Source: Pseudorhodoferax sp. Leaf265 (GTDB taxonomy: Bacteria; Pseudomonadota; Gammaproteobacteria; Burkholderiales; Burkholderiaceae_C). From it: a stretch of DNA of 64,000 bases. The stretch's first letter is position 1; each line of letters begins with the position of its first letter. The translations under genes and the position numbers were made by a program. The stretch is taken from assembly GCF_001422365.1 (NCBI RefSeq), contig NZ_LMMT01000034.1:250678-314677 (forward strand), written 5' to 3'. Below the pieces are notes generated by a model, which saw only the letters and a program-made list of their open reading frames with translations, searched no databases and was not told the DNA's origin. Below, in pieces: positions 46,823 through 57,254 of the stretch.

Positions 46823-49195
46823 GTGGCGTCCACCGAACTCAAGGGCTTCATCCTCACGCGCCACTGGCGCGATGCGGCGCACGGCACCGACATCGAATAC
46901 TGGCTGGCGACAGAGCAGGGCCCGCGCAGGCTGCTGCTGCGCGCGCAGACCTCGGTGGCCTTCGTCGCGGCCCGGCACCGGGCCGCCGTCGAGACCCAGC
47001 TGGCCACGCTGCCCGGCCTGGTGCTGCGCGAACTGGCGCTGCGCTCGTTCGGCCAGGAGCCTGTGCTCGGCGTCTATGCGCGGCAGTTCCGCCAGCTGCG
47101 CAAGCTGGCCCGGGCGCTGCAGCCGCTGCAGATCCCGCTCTACGAGGCCGACGTGCGTCCGCACGACCGCCACCTCATGGAACGCTTCATCACGGCGGGC
47201 GTGGTGGTGGAGGGCGGGCAGCACGAGGGCGACACCATCGTCGATGGCCGCCTGCGGCCCGCGCCGGGCTACCGTCCGGTGGTCAGGGTCGTGTCGCTGG
47301 ACATCGAGACCAGCGCGACCGAAGAGCTGTACTCCATCGCGCTGGACGGCACCGGCCCGCGCGTGGTGTTCATGCTGGGCGAGGCGAGGGCTGCGGCGGC
47401 CACGCCGATGGACTTCACGCTGGTCCACTGCGCCAGCCGCCGCGAGATGATGGAGCGGCTCAACGCCTGGTTCGTGGAACACGATCCCGATGTGGTGATC
47501 GGCTGGAACGTGGTGCAGTTCGACCTGCGCGTGCTGCAGAAGGCGGCCGATGCCTGCGGCGTGCCGCTGCTGCCCGGCCGTGGGCGCACGCCCATCGCCT
47601 GGCGCACGCACCCGGGCCAGCAGGGCTACCTGTTCGCGCCGATGCCGGGGCGGCTGGTCATCGACGGCATCGAGGCGCTGCGCGCGGCGATGTGGAGCTT
47701 TCCGTCCTTCAGCCTGGAGTCCGTCGCGCAGGCCTTGCTGGGCGAGGGCAAGGACATCGGTGACGCCTACGACAAGATGGCCGAGATCGAGCGGCGCTAC
47801 CAGGAGGACAAGCCGGCCCTGGCGGCCTACAACATCCAGGATTGCGCGCTGGTGCTGCGCATCTTCGAGAAGACCGCGCTGCTGCCGTTCGTGCTCGAGC
47901 GCGCACAGGTCACGGGCCTGCAGGCCGACCATTTCGGCGGCTCCATCGCCGCGTTCAGCCACCACTACCTGCCACGCATGCACCGCCTGGGCTATGTGGC
48001 GCCCAACGTGGGCGAGATCGCGGCCAAGGCCTACCCGGGCGGCTACGTGATGGACTCGCGACCGGGCTTCTACGACGCCGTCGTGGTGCTGGACTACAAG
48101 AGCCTGTACCCCTCCATCATCCGCACCTTCCTGGTCGACCCCGTGGGCCTGGTCGAGGGCACGCATGCCCGGGAGCCCGACGGCCTCGTGCACGGGCCGC
48201 AGGGCACGGTGTTCTCGCGCGAGCGGCACTGCCTGCCCGAGATCGTGACCACCTTCTGGCACGCGCGCGACGCCGCCAAGCGCGCTGGCAACGCGCCGCT
48301 GTCGCAGGCGCTCAAGCTGCTCATGAACTCCTTCGCGGGCGTGCTGGGCGCATCCGAATGCCGCTTCTTCAACCCCAAGCTGGTGTCGGCCGTCACGCTG
48401 CGCGGCCACGAGATCATGAAGCGCACGCGCGACTTCGTGGAGCAGCGCGGCTACCAGGCCATCTACGGCGACACCGATTCGATCTTCGTCTGGCTCCGGC
48501 GCGCCCATGGCAACGCCGAGGCGCATGCCGTCGCGGCCAGCCTGGTGCAGGACATCAATGCCTGGTGGACGCGCGAGCTGCGCGAGGCGCAGGGGCTGGA
48601 GAACTTCCTGGAGATCGAGTTTGACACCCACTACGCCAAGTTCTTCATGCCCACCATCCGCGGCTCGGACGTGGGCAGCAAAAAGCGCTATGCCGGCCTC
48701 AGCGTCGACGCCCAGGGCCGCGAGGAGATGGTCTACCGGGGCCTGGAGATGGCCCGCAGCGACTGGACGCCGCTGGCGCGCCAGTTCCAGGAAGGCCTGC
48801 TCTCGCGGATCTTCCGCGGCGAGCCTTACCGCGACTTCGTCACCGACTACGCGCAGGCCACGCTGGCCGGCCACAAGGACGAACTGCTGGTCTACCGCAA
48901 GCGGCTGCGCCACCGGCTCGATGCCTACCAGGTCAACGTGCCGCCGCAGGTGCGTGCCGCGCGCATCGCCGACGAACACAACCTGCGCATGAACCGCCCC
49001 CGGCAGTACCAGCATGGCGGCTGGATCCGCTATGTCATGACGCGCGGCGGACCGGAGCCGCTGGAGGTGCGCCAGGCGCGCATCGATTACGCGCACTACC
49101 TGGACAAGCAGCTGCTGCCGATCGCCGATGCCATCCTGCACCCCATGGGCGACAGCTTCGCGGCACTGACGGGCGCACAGCGCCGGCTGTTCTAG
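46823..49195 (+). CDS. polB: DNA polymerase II (family B)
   Basis: A 790-residue B-family polymerase, close to the E. coli Pol II length of 783, using the GTG at 46823. The exonuclease motifs are intact: DIET from Asp160, GWNVVQFDLRVL, and YNIQDCALV. Polymerase motifs are DYKSLYPSII (Asp424), KLLMNSFAGVLG and YGDTDS (residues 548-553). In motif B, E. coli has FYG where this protein has FAG (Ala505). It acts in replication restart and lesion bypass. The frame is open upstream but that part lacks family similarity. Confidence 0.95.
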   Translation: MASTELKGFILTRHWRDAAHGTDIEYWLATEQGPRRLLLRAQTSVAFVAARHRAAVETQLATLPGLVLRELALRSFGQEPVLGVYARQFRQLRKLARALQPLQIPLYEADVRPHDRHLMERFITAGVVVEGGQHEGDTIVDGRLRPAPGYRPVVRVVSLDIETSATEELYSIALDGTGPRVVFMLGEARAAAATPMDFTLVHCASRREMMERLNAWFVEHDPDVVIGWNVVQFDLRVLQKAADACGVPLLPGRGRTPIAWRTHPGQQGYLFAPMPGRLVIDGIEALRAAMWSFPSFSLESVAQALLGEGKDIGDAYDKMAEIERRYQEDKPALAAYNIQDCALVLRIFEKTALLPFVLERAQVTGLQADHFGGSIAAFSHHYLPRMHRLGYVAPNVGEIAAKAYPGGYVMDSRPGFYDAVVVLDYKSLYPSIIRTFLVDPVGLVEGTHAREPDGLVHGPQGTVFSRERHCLPEIVTTFWHARDAAKRAGNAPLSQALKLLMNSFAGVLGASECRFFNPKLVSAVTLRGHEIMKRTRDFVEQRGYQAIYGDTDSIFVWLRRAHGNAEAHAVAASLVQDINAWWTRELREAQGLENFLEIEFDTHYAKFFMPTIRGSDVGSKKRYAGLSVDAQGREEMVYRGLEMARSDWTPLARQFQEGLLSRIFRGEPYRDFVTDYAQATLAGHKDELLVYRKRLRHRLDAYQVNVPPQVRAARIADEHNLRMNRPRQYQHGGWIRYVMTRGGPEPLEVRQARIDYAHYLDKQLLPIADAILHPMGDSFAALTGAQRRLF

Positions 49196-49239
49196 TCGGC
49201 GCCCATGCTGGGCGCCTCGCCGTCGGACCAGGCCAGGAC

Positions 49240-49275
49240 AAATGAAAAACGGCCCATCAGGGCCGTTGTTCATTT
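49240..49275 (-). terminator. bidirectional terminator between polB and tRNA-Ser
   Basis: AACGGCCC and GGGCCGTT form an 8-bp stem with loop ATCA; the flanking AAATGA and TCATTT extend it. Read on the minus strand the stem is followed by TTTTT, so it ends the tRNA transcript. It may also stop polB transcription from the other side. Confidence 0.75.
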
Positions 49276-49279
49276 GTCT

Positions 49280-49370
49280 TGGCGGAGCAGGCGGGATTCG
49301 AACCCGCGGTGGGCTATTAACCCACACACGCTTTCCAGGCGTGCGACTTAAACCACTCATCCACCGCTCC
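49280..49370 (-). tRNA. tRNA-Ser (anticodon GGA)
   Basis: A 91-nt class II tRNA with encoded CCA. The acceptor stem pairs GGAGCGG with CTGCTCC (one G-U), the discriminator is G, and the anticodon loop CTGGAAA gives GGA, reading UCC and UCU. The T-arm has GGTTCGAATCC, and a long variable arm is present as expected for tRNA-Ser. Confidence 0.96.
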
Positions 49371-49394
49371 GTGGGAAGCCCGCGATTGTAGCAG

Positions 49395-49784
49395 TCAATT
49401 TGCGGCATTCCGCCGCGGCCAGGCGTGGCGCTGCAAATCTTCCAGCAAAACGAAATCCAGCGCGCTGATGTGCGTGGACTCCAGCACCACGTGCGGCGCG
49501 CAGCCGGCCTCGTGCGCCTCTTTCCAGCGCGCCGCGCACAGGCACCAGCGGTCGCCGGGCTGCAGGCCGGCGAAGCGGTGCTCCGGCCGGGGTGTCGAGA
49601 GGTCGTTGCCACGCAGCTTGGAGAAGGCCAGGAATGCGGCCGTCACGCGTGCGCAGATGACGTGCGCGCCCAGGTCGCTGTCGTCGGTGTTGCAGCAGCC
49701 GTCGCGGAAGTAGCCCGTCAGCGGCGCATAGGAGCAGGGCACCAGTTCGGAGCCCAGGACGTTGTGCGCCACCGGGTCGCTCAT
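49395..49784 (-). CDS. DUF2237 family protein
   Basis: A 129-residue soluble protein of the DUF2237 family: NVLGSELVPCSYAPLTGYFRDGCCNT, ICARVTAAFLAFSKLRGNDLSTP and GDRWCLCAARWKEA. Several cysteines are conserved in the family (PCS, GCC, CLC). Function is not known. Its start overlaps the SPFH gene stop by 4 bases, so it is part of the nfeD-SPFH unit. Confidence 0.9.
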   Translation of the reverse strand: MSDPVAHNVLGSELVPCSYAPLTGYFRDGCCNTDDSDLGAHVICARVTAAFLAFSKLRGNDLSTPRPEHRFAGLQPGDRWCLCAARWKEAHEAGCAPHVVLESTHISALDFVLLEDLQRHAWPRRNAAN

Positions 49785-50698
49785 GGCCTGGGCGGCTGCA
49801 GCCGCACCATGTTCATGGCCGAGCTGATGAGGGCCGCGGTATCGGCCATGTTGCTCGGCACGATCAGGGTGGTCGTGGCGTCGGCCGCGACCTTGCCGTA
49901 GGCGTTGACGGCGGCCTCGGCCACCTTGAGCTGCACGGCCTCGTTGCCACCGGGCTGGCGGATCGCGGCGGCCACGCGCTCGATGGCCTGGGCCGTGGCA
50001 TCGGCCACGGCGGTGATGGCCGCGGCCTCGCCCTGGGCCTGGTTGATGGCGGCCTGCTTCTCACCCTCGGAGCGCGCGATGAAGGCCTCGCGCTCGCCCG
50101 TGGCGATGTTGATCTGCTCCTGGCGCCGGCCTTCGGAGGCGGCGATCAGCGCGCGCTTCTCGCGCTCGGCCGTGATCTGCGCCTGCATGGAGCGCAGGAT
50201 CTCAGCCGGCGGCGTGAGGTCCTTGATCTCGTAGCGCAGCACCTTGACGCCCCAGTTCAGCGCGGCCTCGTCGATGGCAGCGACGACCTGGGCGTTGATG
50301 ATGTCGCGCTCCTCGAAGGTCTTGTCGAGCTCGAGCTTGCCGATCACGCTGCGCAGCGAGGTCTGCGCCAGCTGCGTGACGGCGACGATGTAGTTGGACG
50401 AGCCGTAGCTGGCGCGCATGGGGTCGGTCACCTGGAAGTACAGGATGCCGTCGACCTGCAGCTGCGTGTTGTCGCGTGTGATGCAGACCTGGCTGGGCAC
50501 GTCCAGCGGGATTTCCTTCAGGCTGTGCTTGTAGGCCACCTTGTCGACAAAGGGCAGCAGGAAGTTCAGGCCCGGCGTCAGCGTGCTGTGGTATTTGCCG
50601 AGCCGCTCGACGACCCAGGCGTTCTGCTGCGGCACGACCTTGATCGACTGCGAAACGAACACCGCGGCAATGACCAATAGGACGAGTGCGACTTCCAT
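49781..50698 (-). CDS. qmcA: SPFH/band 7 membrane protein (QmcA-like)
   Basis: A 305-residue stomatin-like protein: one N-terminal membrane helix (residues 3-20), the SPFH domain (VVPQQNAWVVERLGKYHSTLTPGLNFLLPFVDKV through VKVLRYEIKDLTPP), then a Glu/Ala/Arg coiled coil (ITAEREKRALIAASEGRRQEQ). Such proteins form large membrane-bound rings linked to proteases or membrane microdomains. It is paired with the NfeD gene 34 bp upstream, the usual partnership. Confidence 0.93.
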   Translation of the reverse strand: MEVALVLLVIAAVFVSQSIKVVPQQNAWVVERLGKYHSTLTPGLNFLLPFVDKVAYKHSLKEIPLDVPSQVCITRDNTQLQVDGILYFQVTDPMRASYGSSNYIVAVTQLAQTSLRSVIGKLELDKTFEERDIINAQVVAAIDEAALNWGVKVLRYEIKDLTPPAEILRSMQAQITAEREKRALIAASEGRRQEQINIATGEREAFIARSEGEKQAAINQAQGEAAAITAVADATAQAIERVAAAIRQPGGNEAVQLKVAEAAVNAYGKVAADATTTLIVPSNMADTAALISSAMNMVRLQPPRP

Positions 50699-50732
50699 CC
50701 GGGAACCTCCAGCGCGTTGAAAAGGAAAGCGT

Positions 50733-51164
50733 TCAGGCCTTGTCGACCATCAGCCGGTTGCCGACCACGCCGACCACGCGGTACAGACCGGCTTCGGCCG
50801 GCTGTGCGGCGCGCTGCACCACAGTCCAGCGCGCGCCGCGGTAGTGTACGGAGGCCGTGCCGTCCGGATTCCAGCTGTCCACGGAGAGCGTCTCGCCGAT
50901 GTCCAGGTTCATGTCGGGGTTGGTCGTGGCGGCGGCCTGGCGGCCGCGCGCGCTGCGCACGGCGTACCAGATGGCCACTGCGCCACCGCCGGCGATCGCC
51001 GCCGTGGCGATCTGTCCGGTCAGCGCCAGGCCCAGGTAGGCGGCCAGCGCCGCGGCCACGAAGCCCAGCGCGAGCATCAACAGATAGAAGGTGCCGGTGA
51101 CCAGCTCCAGCACGATGCAGGCGCCTGCCAGCAGCCACCAGAAGGTCGAATCTGCGATGCCCAT
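50733..51164 (-). CDS. NfeD-family membrane protein
   Basis: A 143-residue protein from the ATG of MGIADSTFWWLLAG, with AGGAGGACAG just upstream. Three to four membrane helices occupy residues 8-70, and the C-terminal OB-fold NfeD domain (IGETLSVDSWNPDGTASVHYRGARW) occupies 85-143. It partners the SPFH protein encoded next. Confidence 0.92.
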   Translation of the reverse strand: MGIADSTFWWLLAGACIVLELVTGTFYLLMLALGFVAAALAAYLGLALTGQIATAAIAGGGAVAIWYAVRSARGRQAAATTNPDMNLDIGETLSVDSWNPDGTASVHYRGARWTVVQRAAQPAEAGLYRVVGVVGNRLMVDKA

Positions 51165-51283
51165 GGATGCTGTCCTCCTGTGAATGCCGCGCATTGTGGG
51201 TCAAAAGCCGCCGTGCTCATCGGGGCGTCACGCATTGTCCGTACACTTCGCGCCTTTCCATTTCAGCCTGGCCGGAGCTGCCC

Positions 51284-53629
51284 ATGAAGTTTCGCTTTCC
51301 CATCGTCATCATCGACGAGGACTACCGTTCGGAGAACACCTCCGGCCTGGGCATCCGTGCGCTCGCCCAGGCCATCGAGAGCGAAGGCTTTGAGGTGCTG
51401 GGCGTCACGAGCTACGGCGACCTGTCGCAGTTCGCGCAGCAGCAAAGCCGCGCCAGCGCCTTCATCCTGTCGATCGACGACGAGGAGTTCAGCGCCGGCC
51501 CGGACCTCGACCCCGCGGTGCTGAGCCTGCGCAAGTTCATCGAGGAAGTGCGCCGCAAGAACCTGGATGTGCCGATCTACGTGTACGGCGAGACCAAGAC
51601 CTCGCGGCACATGCCCAACGACATCCTGCGCGAGCTGCACGGCTTCATCCACATGTTCGAGGACACGCCGGAGTTCGTGGCACGCCACATCATCCGCGAG
51701 GCCAAGAGCTACCTGGAAGGGGTGCAGCCGCCGTTCTTCAAGGCGCTGCTGGACTACGCCGAGGACGGCTCCTACTCCTGGCATTGCCCGGGCCACTCGG
51801 GCGGCGTGGCGTTCCTGAAGAGCCCGGTCGGGCAGATGTTCCACCAGTTCTTCGGCGAGAACATGCTGCGCGCGGACGTCTGCAACGCGGTGGAGGAACT
51901 GGGCCAGCTGCTGGACCACACCGGCCCGGTGGCCGAGAGCGAGCGCAACGCGGCGCGCATCTTCAATGCGGACCACTGCTTCTTCGTGACCAACGGCACG
52001 TCCACGTCCAACAAGATGGTCTGGCACCACACGGTGGCGCCAGGCGACGTGGTGGTGGTGGACCGCAACTGCCACAAGTCCATCCTGCACGCGATCATCA
52101 TGACCGGCTCGATCCCGGTGTTCATGAAGCCCACGCGCAACCACTTCGGCATCATCGGCCCGATCCCGCAGAGCGAGTTCGAGCCCGAGGCGATCAAGGC
52201 CAAGATCCGCGCCAACCCGCTGCTGGCCGGCGTGGACGCCGAGACCGTCAAGCCGCGCGTGATGACCGTCACGCAATCGACCTACGACGGTGTGCTCTAC
52301 AACACCGAGACCATCAAGCGCAAGCTCGACGGCTACGTGGACACGCTGCACTTCGACGAGGCCTGGCTGCCGCACGCGGCCTTCCACCCGTTCTACGGCT
52401 CCTACCACGCCATGGGCAAGCGCCGCGCGCGGCCCAAGGACGCGCTGGTGTTCGCCACGCAGTCCACCCACAAGCTGCTGGCCGGCATCAGCCAGGCCAG
52501 CCACGTGCTGGTGCAGGATTCGCAGGACCGCAAGCTGGACCGCCACCTGTTCAACGAGGCGTTCCTGATGCACACCTCGACCAGCCCGCAGTACGCCATC
52601 ATCGCCAGTTGCGACGTGGCCGCCGCGATGATGGAGCCGCCCGGTGGCACCGCGCTGGTGGAAGAGAGCATCCTGGAGGCGCTGGACTTCCGCCGCGCCA
52701 TGCGCCAGGTCGAGCGGGAGTTCGGCGCGGACGAATGGTGGTTCAAGGTGTGGGGGCCTGACGCGCTGGTCGAAGAGGGCGTGGGCACGGCCGACGACTG
52801 GATCATCAAGGACGCATCGGCGGCCAAGTGGCACGGCTTCGGCGACCTGGCCGACGGCTTCAACATGCTGGACCCGATCAAGTCCACCATCGTGACGCCA
52901 GGCCTGGACCTGGACGGCAAGTTCGCCGACGAAGGCATCCCGGCCAGCATCGTCACCAAGTACCTGGCCGAGCACGGCATCATCGTGGAGAAGACGGGGC
53001 TGTACAGCTTCTTCATCATGTTCACGATCGGCATCACCAAGGGCCGCTGGAACACCATGCTGGCCGCGCTGCAGCAGTTCAAGGACGACTACGCCAAGAA
53101 CCAGCCGATGTGGCGCATCCTTCCGGAGTTCTGCCAGCAGCACAAGCGCTACGAGCGCATGGGCCTGCGCGATCTTTGCCAGCACGTGCACCAGCTGTAC
53201 GCCAAGTACGACATCGCGCGGCTGACGACCGAGATGTACCTGTCGGACCTGCAACCGGCGATGAAGCCCAGCGATGCCTACGCCCACATCGCGCACCGCA
53301 AGACCCAGCGCGTGCCGATCGATGAGCTCGAAGGCCGCATCACCACCAGCCTGGTGACGCCGTACCCTCCCGGCATTCCGCTGCTGATCCCGGGCGAGGT
53401 CTTCAACAAGAAGATCGTCGACTACCTCAAGTTCTCGCGCGAGTTCAATCTCCTGTGTCCGGGTTTCGAGACCGACATCCACGGGCTCGTGGAGGTCGAG
53501 GACGACCACGGCAACGTGAGCTACTTCGCCGACTGCGTGGCCGAGGGCAAGCCGATGCCCGAGTCGCAGAAGGTCGGTGATGAACTGGTGCAGGTGGGCA
53601 GCGACGGGCCCTACGGCCGCACGATCTGA
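51284..53629 (+). CDS. basic amino acid (Arg/Lys/Orn) decarboxylase, fold type I
   Basis: A 781-residue PLP enzyme. The N-terminal receiver-like wing domain starts MKFRFPIVIIDEDYRSENTSG. The PLP domain has SWHCPGHSGGVAFLKSP, the DEAW motif (HFDEAWLPHAAFH) and the Schiff-base lysine Lys397 in STHKLLAG. The C-terminal domain ends near GPYGRTI. Length fits AdiA/LdcC-type enzymes of acid stress and polyamine synthesis. Arginine, lysine and ornithine cannot be separated by eye. It is convergent with the ligase gene, only 3 bp apart. Confidence 0.93.
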   Translation: MKFRFPIVIIDEDYRSENTSGLGIRALAQAIESEGFEVLGVTSYGDLSQFAQQQSRASAFILSIDDEEFSAGPDLDPAVLSLRKFIEEVRRKNLDVPIYVYGETKTSRHMPNDILRELHGFIHMFEDTPEFVARHIIREAKSYLEGVQPPFFKALLDYAEDGSYSWHCPGHSGGVAFLKSPVGQMFHQFFGENMLRADVCNAVEELGQLLDHTGPVAESERNAARIFNADHCFFVTNGTSTSNKMVWHHTVAPGDVVVVDRNCHKSILHAIIMTGSIPVFMKPTRNHFGIIGPIPQSEFEPEAIKAKIRANPLLAGVDAETVKPRVMTVTQSTYDGVLYNTETIKRKLDGYVDTLHFDEAWLPHAAFHPFYGSYHAMGKRRARPKDALVFATQSTHKLLAGISQASHVLVQDSQDRKLDRHLFNEAFLMHTSTSPQYAIIASCDVAAAMMEPPGGTALVEESILEALDFRRAMRQVEREFGADEWWFKVWGPDALVEEGVGTADDWIIKDASAAKWHGFGDLADGFNMLDPIKSTIVTPGLDLDGKFADEGIPASIVTKYLAEHGIIVEKTGLYSFFIMFTIGITKGRWNTMLAALQQFKDDYAKNQPMWRILPEFCQQHKRYERMGLRDLCQHVHQLYAKYDIARLTTEMYLSDLQPAMKPSDAYAHIAHRKTQRVPIDELEGRITTSLVTPYPPGIPLLIPGEVFNKKIVDYLKFSREFNLLCPGFETDIHGLVEVEDDHGNVSYFADCVAEGKPMPESQKVGDELVQVGSDGPYGRTI

Positions 53630-53632
53630 GTT

Positions 53633-54511
53633 TCAGCCGTCTTCGCGCACGCGCAGGAAGCGCGCGTGGCGCGGCAGGCCGCTCGCGTTCAGCCCGTTGT
53701 AGCGGTAGATGACGAGGCTGCCGATGGCGGGCGGATCGCGGCGCTGCGCGTCGCTGAAGCCGCCGCCGAGCCTGAAGCGCAGCCCCTCGCCGGCCTCCAC
53801 GAGCAGCGCGCCCATGCGACCGGCGTGCTTGCCCTGGCCGGGCAGGTGCGCGATGACGCGGGCCTCGGCATCGTCGTAGGGCTTGAACTTGAGCAGGTCG
53901 TCGCTGCGCTCGCTGCGGTAGGAGGCGCTGCCCAGGTGCAGCATGAGGCCTTCGCCGCCGTCCTTCACGACCCGGTCGAGAAGCGCTTGCAAGGCCGTGT
54001 GCGTGGTGGCGCGCTGCTGCGGCACGGCGATGATCCAGGGTGCTGCGGCGATGGGCAGCAGTTGCTGCAGCCGCGTGAGCCGGTGGTCGAAGTCGCCGTG
54101 CTCGGCGGGCACATCGAACACCATGAAGCGCATGGCGCGCCAGGCCGCATCCATGCTCTGCTGGCTGCGCACGGTGGACAGCGCGTGTTCGAAGCGGCCC
54201 CGGCCAGCCCAGAGTTCGCCGTCCAGCGGCACGGCCGGCAGCGGGGCCGTGAACCACGCGGGTGCATGGACGCGCTCACCGCCGCGGGTCCAGAGTTGCT
54301 GGCCATCCCAGTAGCCGCGCAGTCCGTCGTACTTCTCGCTGACCCAGTAGCCGGCCAGCGGCATGCCGCGGCGGTAGACGTTGGCGAGCATGAGCCTGGG
54401 CGGTGCGGCCCAGGCGGGCAAGGCCGTGCCCAGCGCTGCGAGCAGCAGCGCGCGGCGGTGCTTACTCGGCGTCGATGCCGCCGACGACCTGGCTGAAGCC
54501 GCCGTCCACAT
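53633..54511 (-). CDS. secreted ATP-dependent DNA ligase (LigE-like)
   Basis: A 292-residue minimal ligase. A signal peptide ([19 protein letters not shown]) suggests periplasmic location, a known feature of Lig E. The nucleotidyltransferase motif I EKYDG has Lys60 as nucleophile. Further motifs are DGELWAG, FMVFDVP, EGLMLH and [14 protein letters not shown], followed by an OB domain ending near HARFLRV. The only ATG gives a start inside the fabI coding end, a 50-base overlap. LigE proteins are linked to DNA uptake or extracellular DNA. Confidence 0.9.
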   Translation of the reverse strand: MWTAASARSSAASTPSKHRRALLLAALGTALPAWAAPPRLMLANVYRRGMPLAGYWVSEKYDGLRGYWDGQQLWTRGGERVHAPAWFTAPLPAVPLDGELWAGRGRFEHALSTVRSQQSMDAAWRAMRFMVFDVPAEHGDFDHRLTRLQQLLPIAAAPWIIAVPQQRATTHTALQALLDRVVKDGGEGLMLHLGSASYRSERSDDLLKFKPYDDAEARVIAHLPGQGKHAGRMGALLVEAGEGLRFRLGGGFSDAQRRDPPAIGSLVIYRYNGLNASGLPRHARFLRVREDG

Positions 54512-55247
54512 AGGTGATCTCGGCCGTCACGCCGCCGGCCAGGTCCGACAGCAGGAAGGCGGCCACGTTGCCCACGTCCTCGATGGTCACGTTGCGGCGG
54601 ATCGGCGAGACCGCGGCCACGGCCGGCAGCAGCTTGCCGAAGCCCTTGATGCCGCTGGCGGCCAGCGTCTTGATCGGGCCGGCGCTGACGCCGTTCACGC
54701 GGATGCCCTTGGGGCCCAGCGAGCCGGCCAGGTAGCGCACAGAGGCTTCGAGCGAAGCCTTGGCCAGGCCCATGGTGTTGTAGTTGGGCACGGTGCGCAC
54801 GGCGCCCAGGTAGGTCAGCGTGAGCAGCGCCGCCTTGTCGTTGAGATAGGGCAGGGCCGCCTTCGCCATGGCCGGGAAGCTGTAGGCGCTGATGTCGTGC
54901 GCGATCTTGAACGCCTCGCGCGACAGGCCTTCGAGGAAGTCGCCCGCGATGGCTTCACGCGGCGCAAAGCCGATGCTGTGCACGAAGCCGTCGAACTTCG
55001 GCCAGGTCTGCGCCAGGTCGGCGAACAGTTTGTCGATCTGCGCATCGTCGCCCACGTCGCAGTCAAAGATCAGTTGGGAACCGAAGTCGGCTGCGAACTC
55101 GGTGATGCGGTCCTTGAAGCGCTCGCCCACATAGCTGAACGCCAGCTCGGCGCCCTGTTCGTGGCAGGCCTTGGCGATGCCGTAGGCGATGGAGCGGTTG
55201 GACAGCACGCCGGTGATCAGCAGCTTCTTGCCAGTCAGGAATCCCAT
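54462..55247 (-). CDS. fabI: enoyl-[acyl-carrier-protein] reductase (NADH)
   Basis: A 261-residue FabI for the last step of fatty acid elongation. The NADH-binding start is [20 protein letters not shown]. The catalytic Tyr156 and Lys163 lie in [19 protein letters not shown], with the same numbering as E. coli FabI. The C-terminus has [12 protein letters not shown]. The ATG of MGFLTGKK is the conserved start. It is divergent from the yejA genes and overlaps the ligase gene. Confidence 0.97.
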   Translation of the reverse strand: MGFLTGKKLLITGVLSNRSIAYGIAKACHEQGAELAFSYVGERFKDRITEFAADFGSQLIFDCDVGDDAQIDKLFADLAQTWPKFDGFVHSIGFAPREAIAGDFLEGLSREAFKIAHDISAYSFPAMAKAALPYLNDKAALLTLTYLGAVRTVPNYNTMGLAKASLEASVRYLAGSLGPKGIRVNGVSAGPIKTLAASGIKGFGKLLPAVAAVSPIRRNVTIEDVGNVAAFLLSDLAGGVTAEITYVDGGFSQVVGGIDAE

Positions 55248-55339
55248 GTGGTTCTTCTCGTTCGTTGCGATGAAGCCTGCCGGCGGCACCTGTTCAGGGT
55301 TTATCCGAGGCGGCAGGGCGATTGGTGCAGAATTGTCGC

Positions 55340-57181
55340 ATGCGATACCGCGTGCTCCCGATGCTGGCTGTGCTGTCCACGGCAGCCTTGCTGGCGCTCC
55401 CGGTGGGTGCGGCGTCGGCGCTGGGCATGGGCTACACGCCCAAGTACGCGGCCACGTTTTCGCATTTCGACTATGTGAACCCGAACGCCCCCAAGGGCGG
55501 CGAGCTGGTGCTGTCGGCGGCCGGTGGCTTCGACAAGCTCAATCCGTTCACGCTGCGGGGCACGCCGCCGGCCGGCATGGGCTTTTCCAACGGCTTCGTG
55601 TTCGCCGAGTACGGCCTGCTGTTCGACTCGCTGACCACGCCGAGCGAGGACGAGCCGTTCTCCACCTATGGCCTGCTGGCCGAGGACATCGCGCTGGCGC
55701 CGGACGGCCTGAGCGTCGTGTTTCGCCTGCATCCCAAGGCCAGGTTCTCCGATGGCACGCCGGTGCTGGCGGCGGACGTCAAGTACTCCTTCGACACGCT
55801 GACGGGCCCGCAGGCCAGCCCCACCTTCCGCGCCTACTGGTCGGGCGTGAAGCAGGCCGTCGTCACCGGCGAGCGCAGCATCCGCTTCGACTTCAAGCAG
55901 CGCAATGCCGAGCTGCACATGATCCTCGGTCAGATGCCGGTGTTCTCGCGGGCCTGGGGCCAGGGCAAGCCGCTGGACAAGATCGTGACCGAGGCCCCCT
56001 TGGCCAGCGGGCCCTATGTGGTGGAGCGGGCGGAGTTCGGCCGCAGCATCAGCTACCGCCGCCGGGCCGACTACTGGGCCGCGGAGCTGCCGGTGCGGCG
56101 CGGCATGTTCAACTTCGACCGGGTGCGTTACGAGTATTTCAAGGACCGCCTGGGCGAGGAGGAGTCGCTCAAGGTCGGCGCGCTCGACGCCCTGGAAGAG
56201 GGGTCGATCAGTGCCTGGCTGCGCCGCTACCAGGGCGCCCGCTTCGCCAGCGGTGAACTGGTCAAGGAAGAGATCGCGCACCGGCGTTCCACCGGCATGC
56301 AGGCGCTGGTTTTCAACCTGCGCCAGGCGCGCTTTGCCGACCTGCGCGTGCGCCAGGCGTTTGCGCTGGCCTTCGATTTCGACTGGATGAACCAGCGCCT
56401 GTTCTACGGGCGCCGGGTGCGCACGCAGAGCTACTTCCAGAACAGCGACGACCTGATGGCCGGGCCGGCCATGACCGCGCAGGAGGAGGCCTTGCTGCAG
56501 CAGCTGCGCCTGCGCACGCGCTACGCCGACATGACACGTGGCGAACTCCCCCGGCCCGCCGCCACCGGCAGCACGGCCGATGCCCTGCGCCGCCAGTTGC
56601 TGCAGGCCAGGGGGTTGCTGAACGAAGCCGGCTGGCACTACCGCGACGGTGCGCTGCGCAACGCGGCGTCCGAACCCTTCGTGGTCGAGCTCGACATCGC
56701 CAGCCGCGCTTCGGAGGCGGTGCTGGCGGGCTATGTGCGCAACCTCGCCACGCTCGGCATCGAGTTGCGCCTGCGACTGCGCGATGCCAGCCTGATCAAG
56801 GCACGGCAGGATGCCTTCGAGTTCGACATGGCGGTCGACCTGCTGGCCGGGTCGTCCAGTCCCGGCAACGAACTCATCGACGACCTGGGTTCGGTGGCGG
56901 CTGCGCAGAAGGGCAGCCGCAACCTGGCCGGCATCAGCGATCCCGTGATCGACGAGCTGATCGAGCACATTGTGGCCAGCCATGACCGCACCACGCTGGC
57001 CGCGGGTGCGCGCCTGCTCGACCGGTTCCTGCTGCACCAGCACTACGGCGTGCCCATGTACTACGACAGCCGCTACTACGTCGCGCGCAAGGCCTGGCTG
57101 CAGCACCCGGAGGTGGCCCTGCCGCAGCGCCTGCTGGCGCGCTCCTGGCTGCTGACCATGTGGTGGGCGAAGCAGCCATGA
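55340..57181 (+). CDS. oligopeptide-type ABC binding protein 1 (YejA-like)
   Basis: A 613-residue periplasmic SBP family 5 protein. The signal peptide is [27 protein letters not shown]. The YejA-type start [18 protein letters not shown] is followed by [10 protein letters not shown] and [18 protein letters not shown]. It binds peptides or peptide-like compounds for the permeases encoded downstream. It is the first of two tandem paralogues; the second starts 73 bp after it. Confidence 0.93.
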   Translation: MRYRVLPMLAVLSTAALLALPVGAASALGMGYTPKYAATFSHFDYVNPNAPKGGELVLSAAGGFDKLNPFTLRGTPPAGMGFSNGFVFAEYGLLFDSLTTPSEDEPFSTYGLLAEDIALAPDGLSVVFRLHPKARFSDGTPVLAADVKYSFDTLTGPQASPTFRAYWSGVKQAVVTGERSIRFDFKQRNAELHMILGQMPVFSRAWGQGKPLDKIVTEAPLASGPYVVERAEFGRSISYRRRADYWAAELPVRRGMFNFDRVRYEYFKDRLGEEESLKVGALDALEEGSISAWLRRYQGARFASGELVKEEIAHRRSTGMQALVFNLRQARFADLRVRQAFALAFDFDWMNQRLFYGRRVRTQSYFQNSDDLMAGPAMTAQEEALLQQLRLRTRYADMTRGELPRPAATGSTADALRRQLLQARGLLNEAGWHYRDGALRNAASEPFVVELDIASRASEAVLAGYVRNLATLGIELRLRLRDASLIKARQDAFEFDMAVDLLAGSSSPGNELIDDLGSVAAAQKGSRNLAGISDPVIDELIEHIVASHDRTTLAAGARLLDRFLLHQHYGVPMYYDSRYYVARKAWLQHPEVALPQRLLARSWLLTMWWAKQP

Positions 57182-57254
57182 GCGTCACCCGACCACCCGA
57201 AGGTGCGCCGGCGCGCCAGGACGTGCACCGCAGCGCATGGCACAGAATCGCCGC

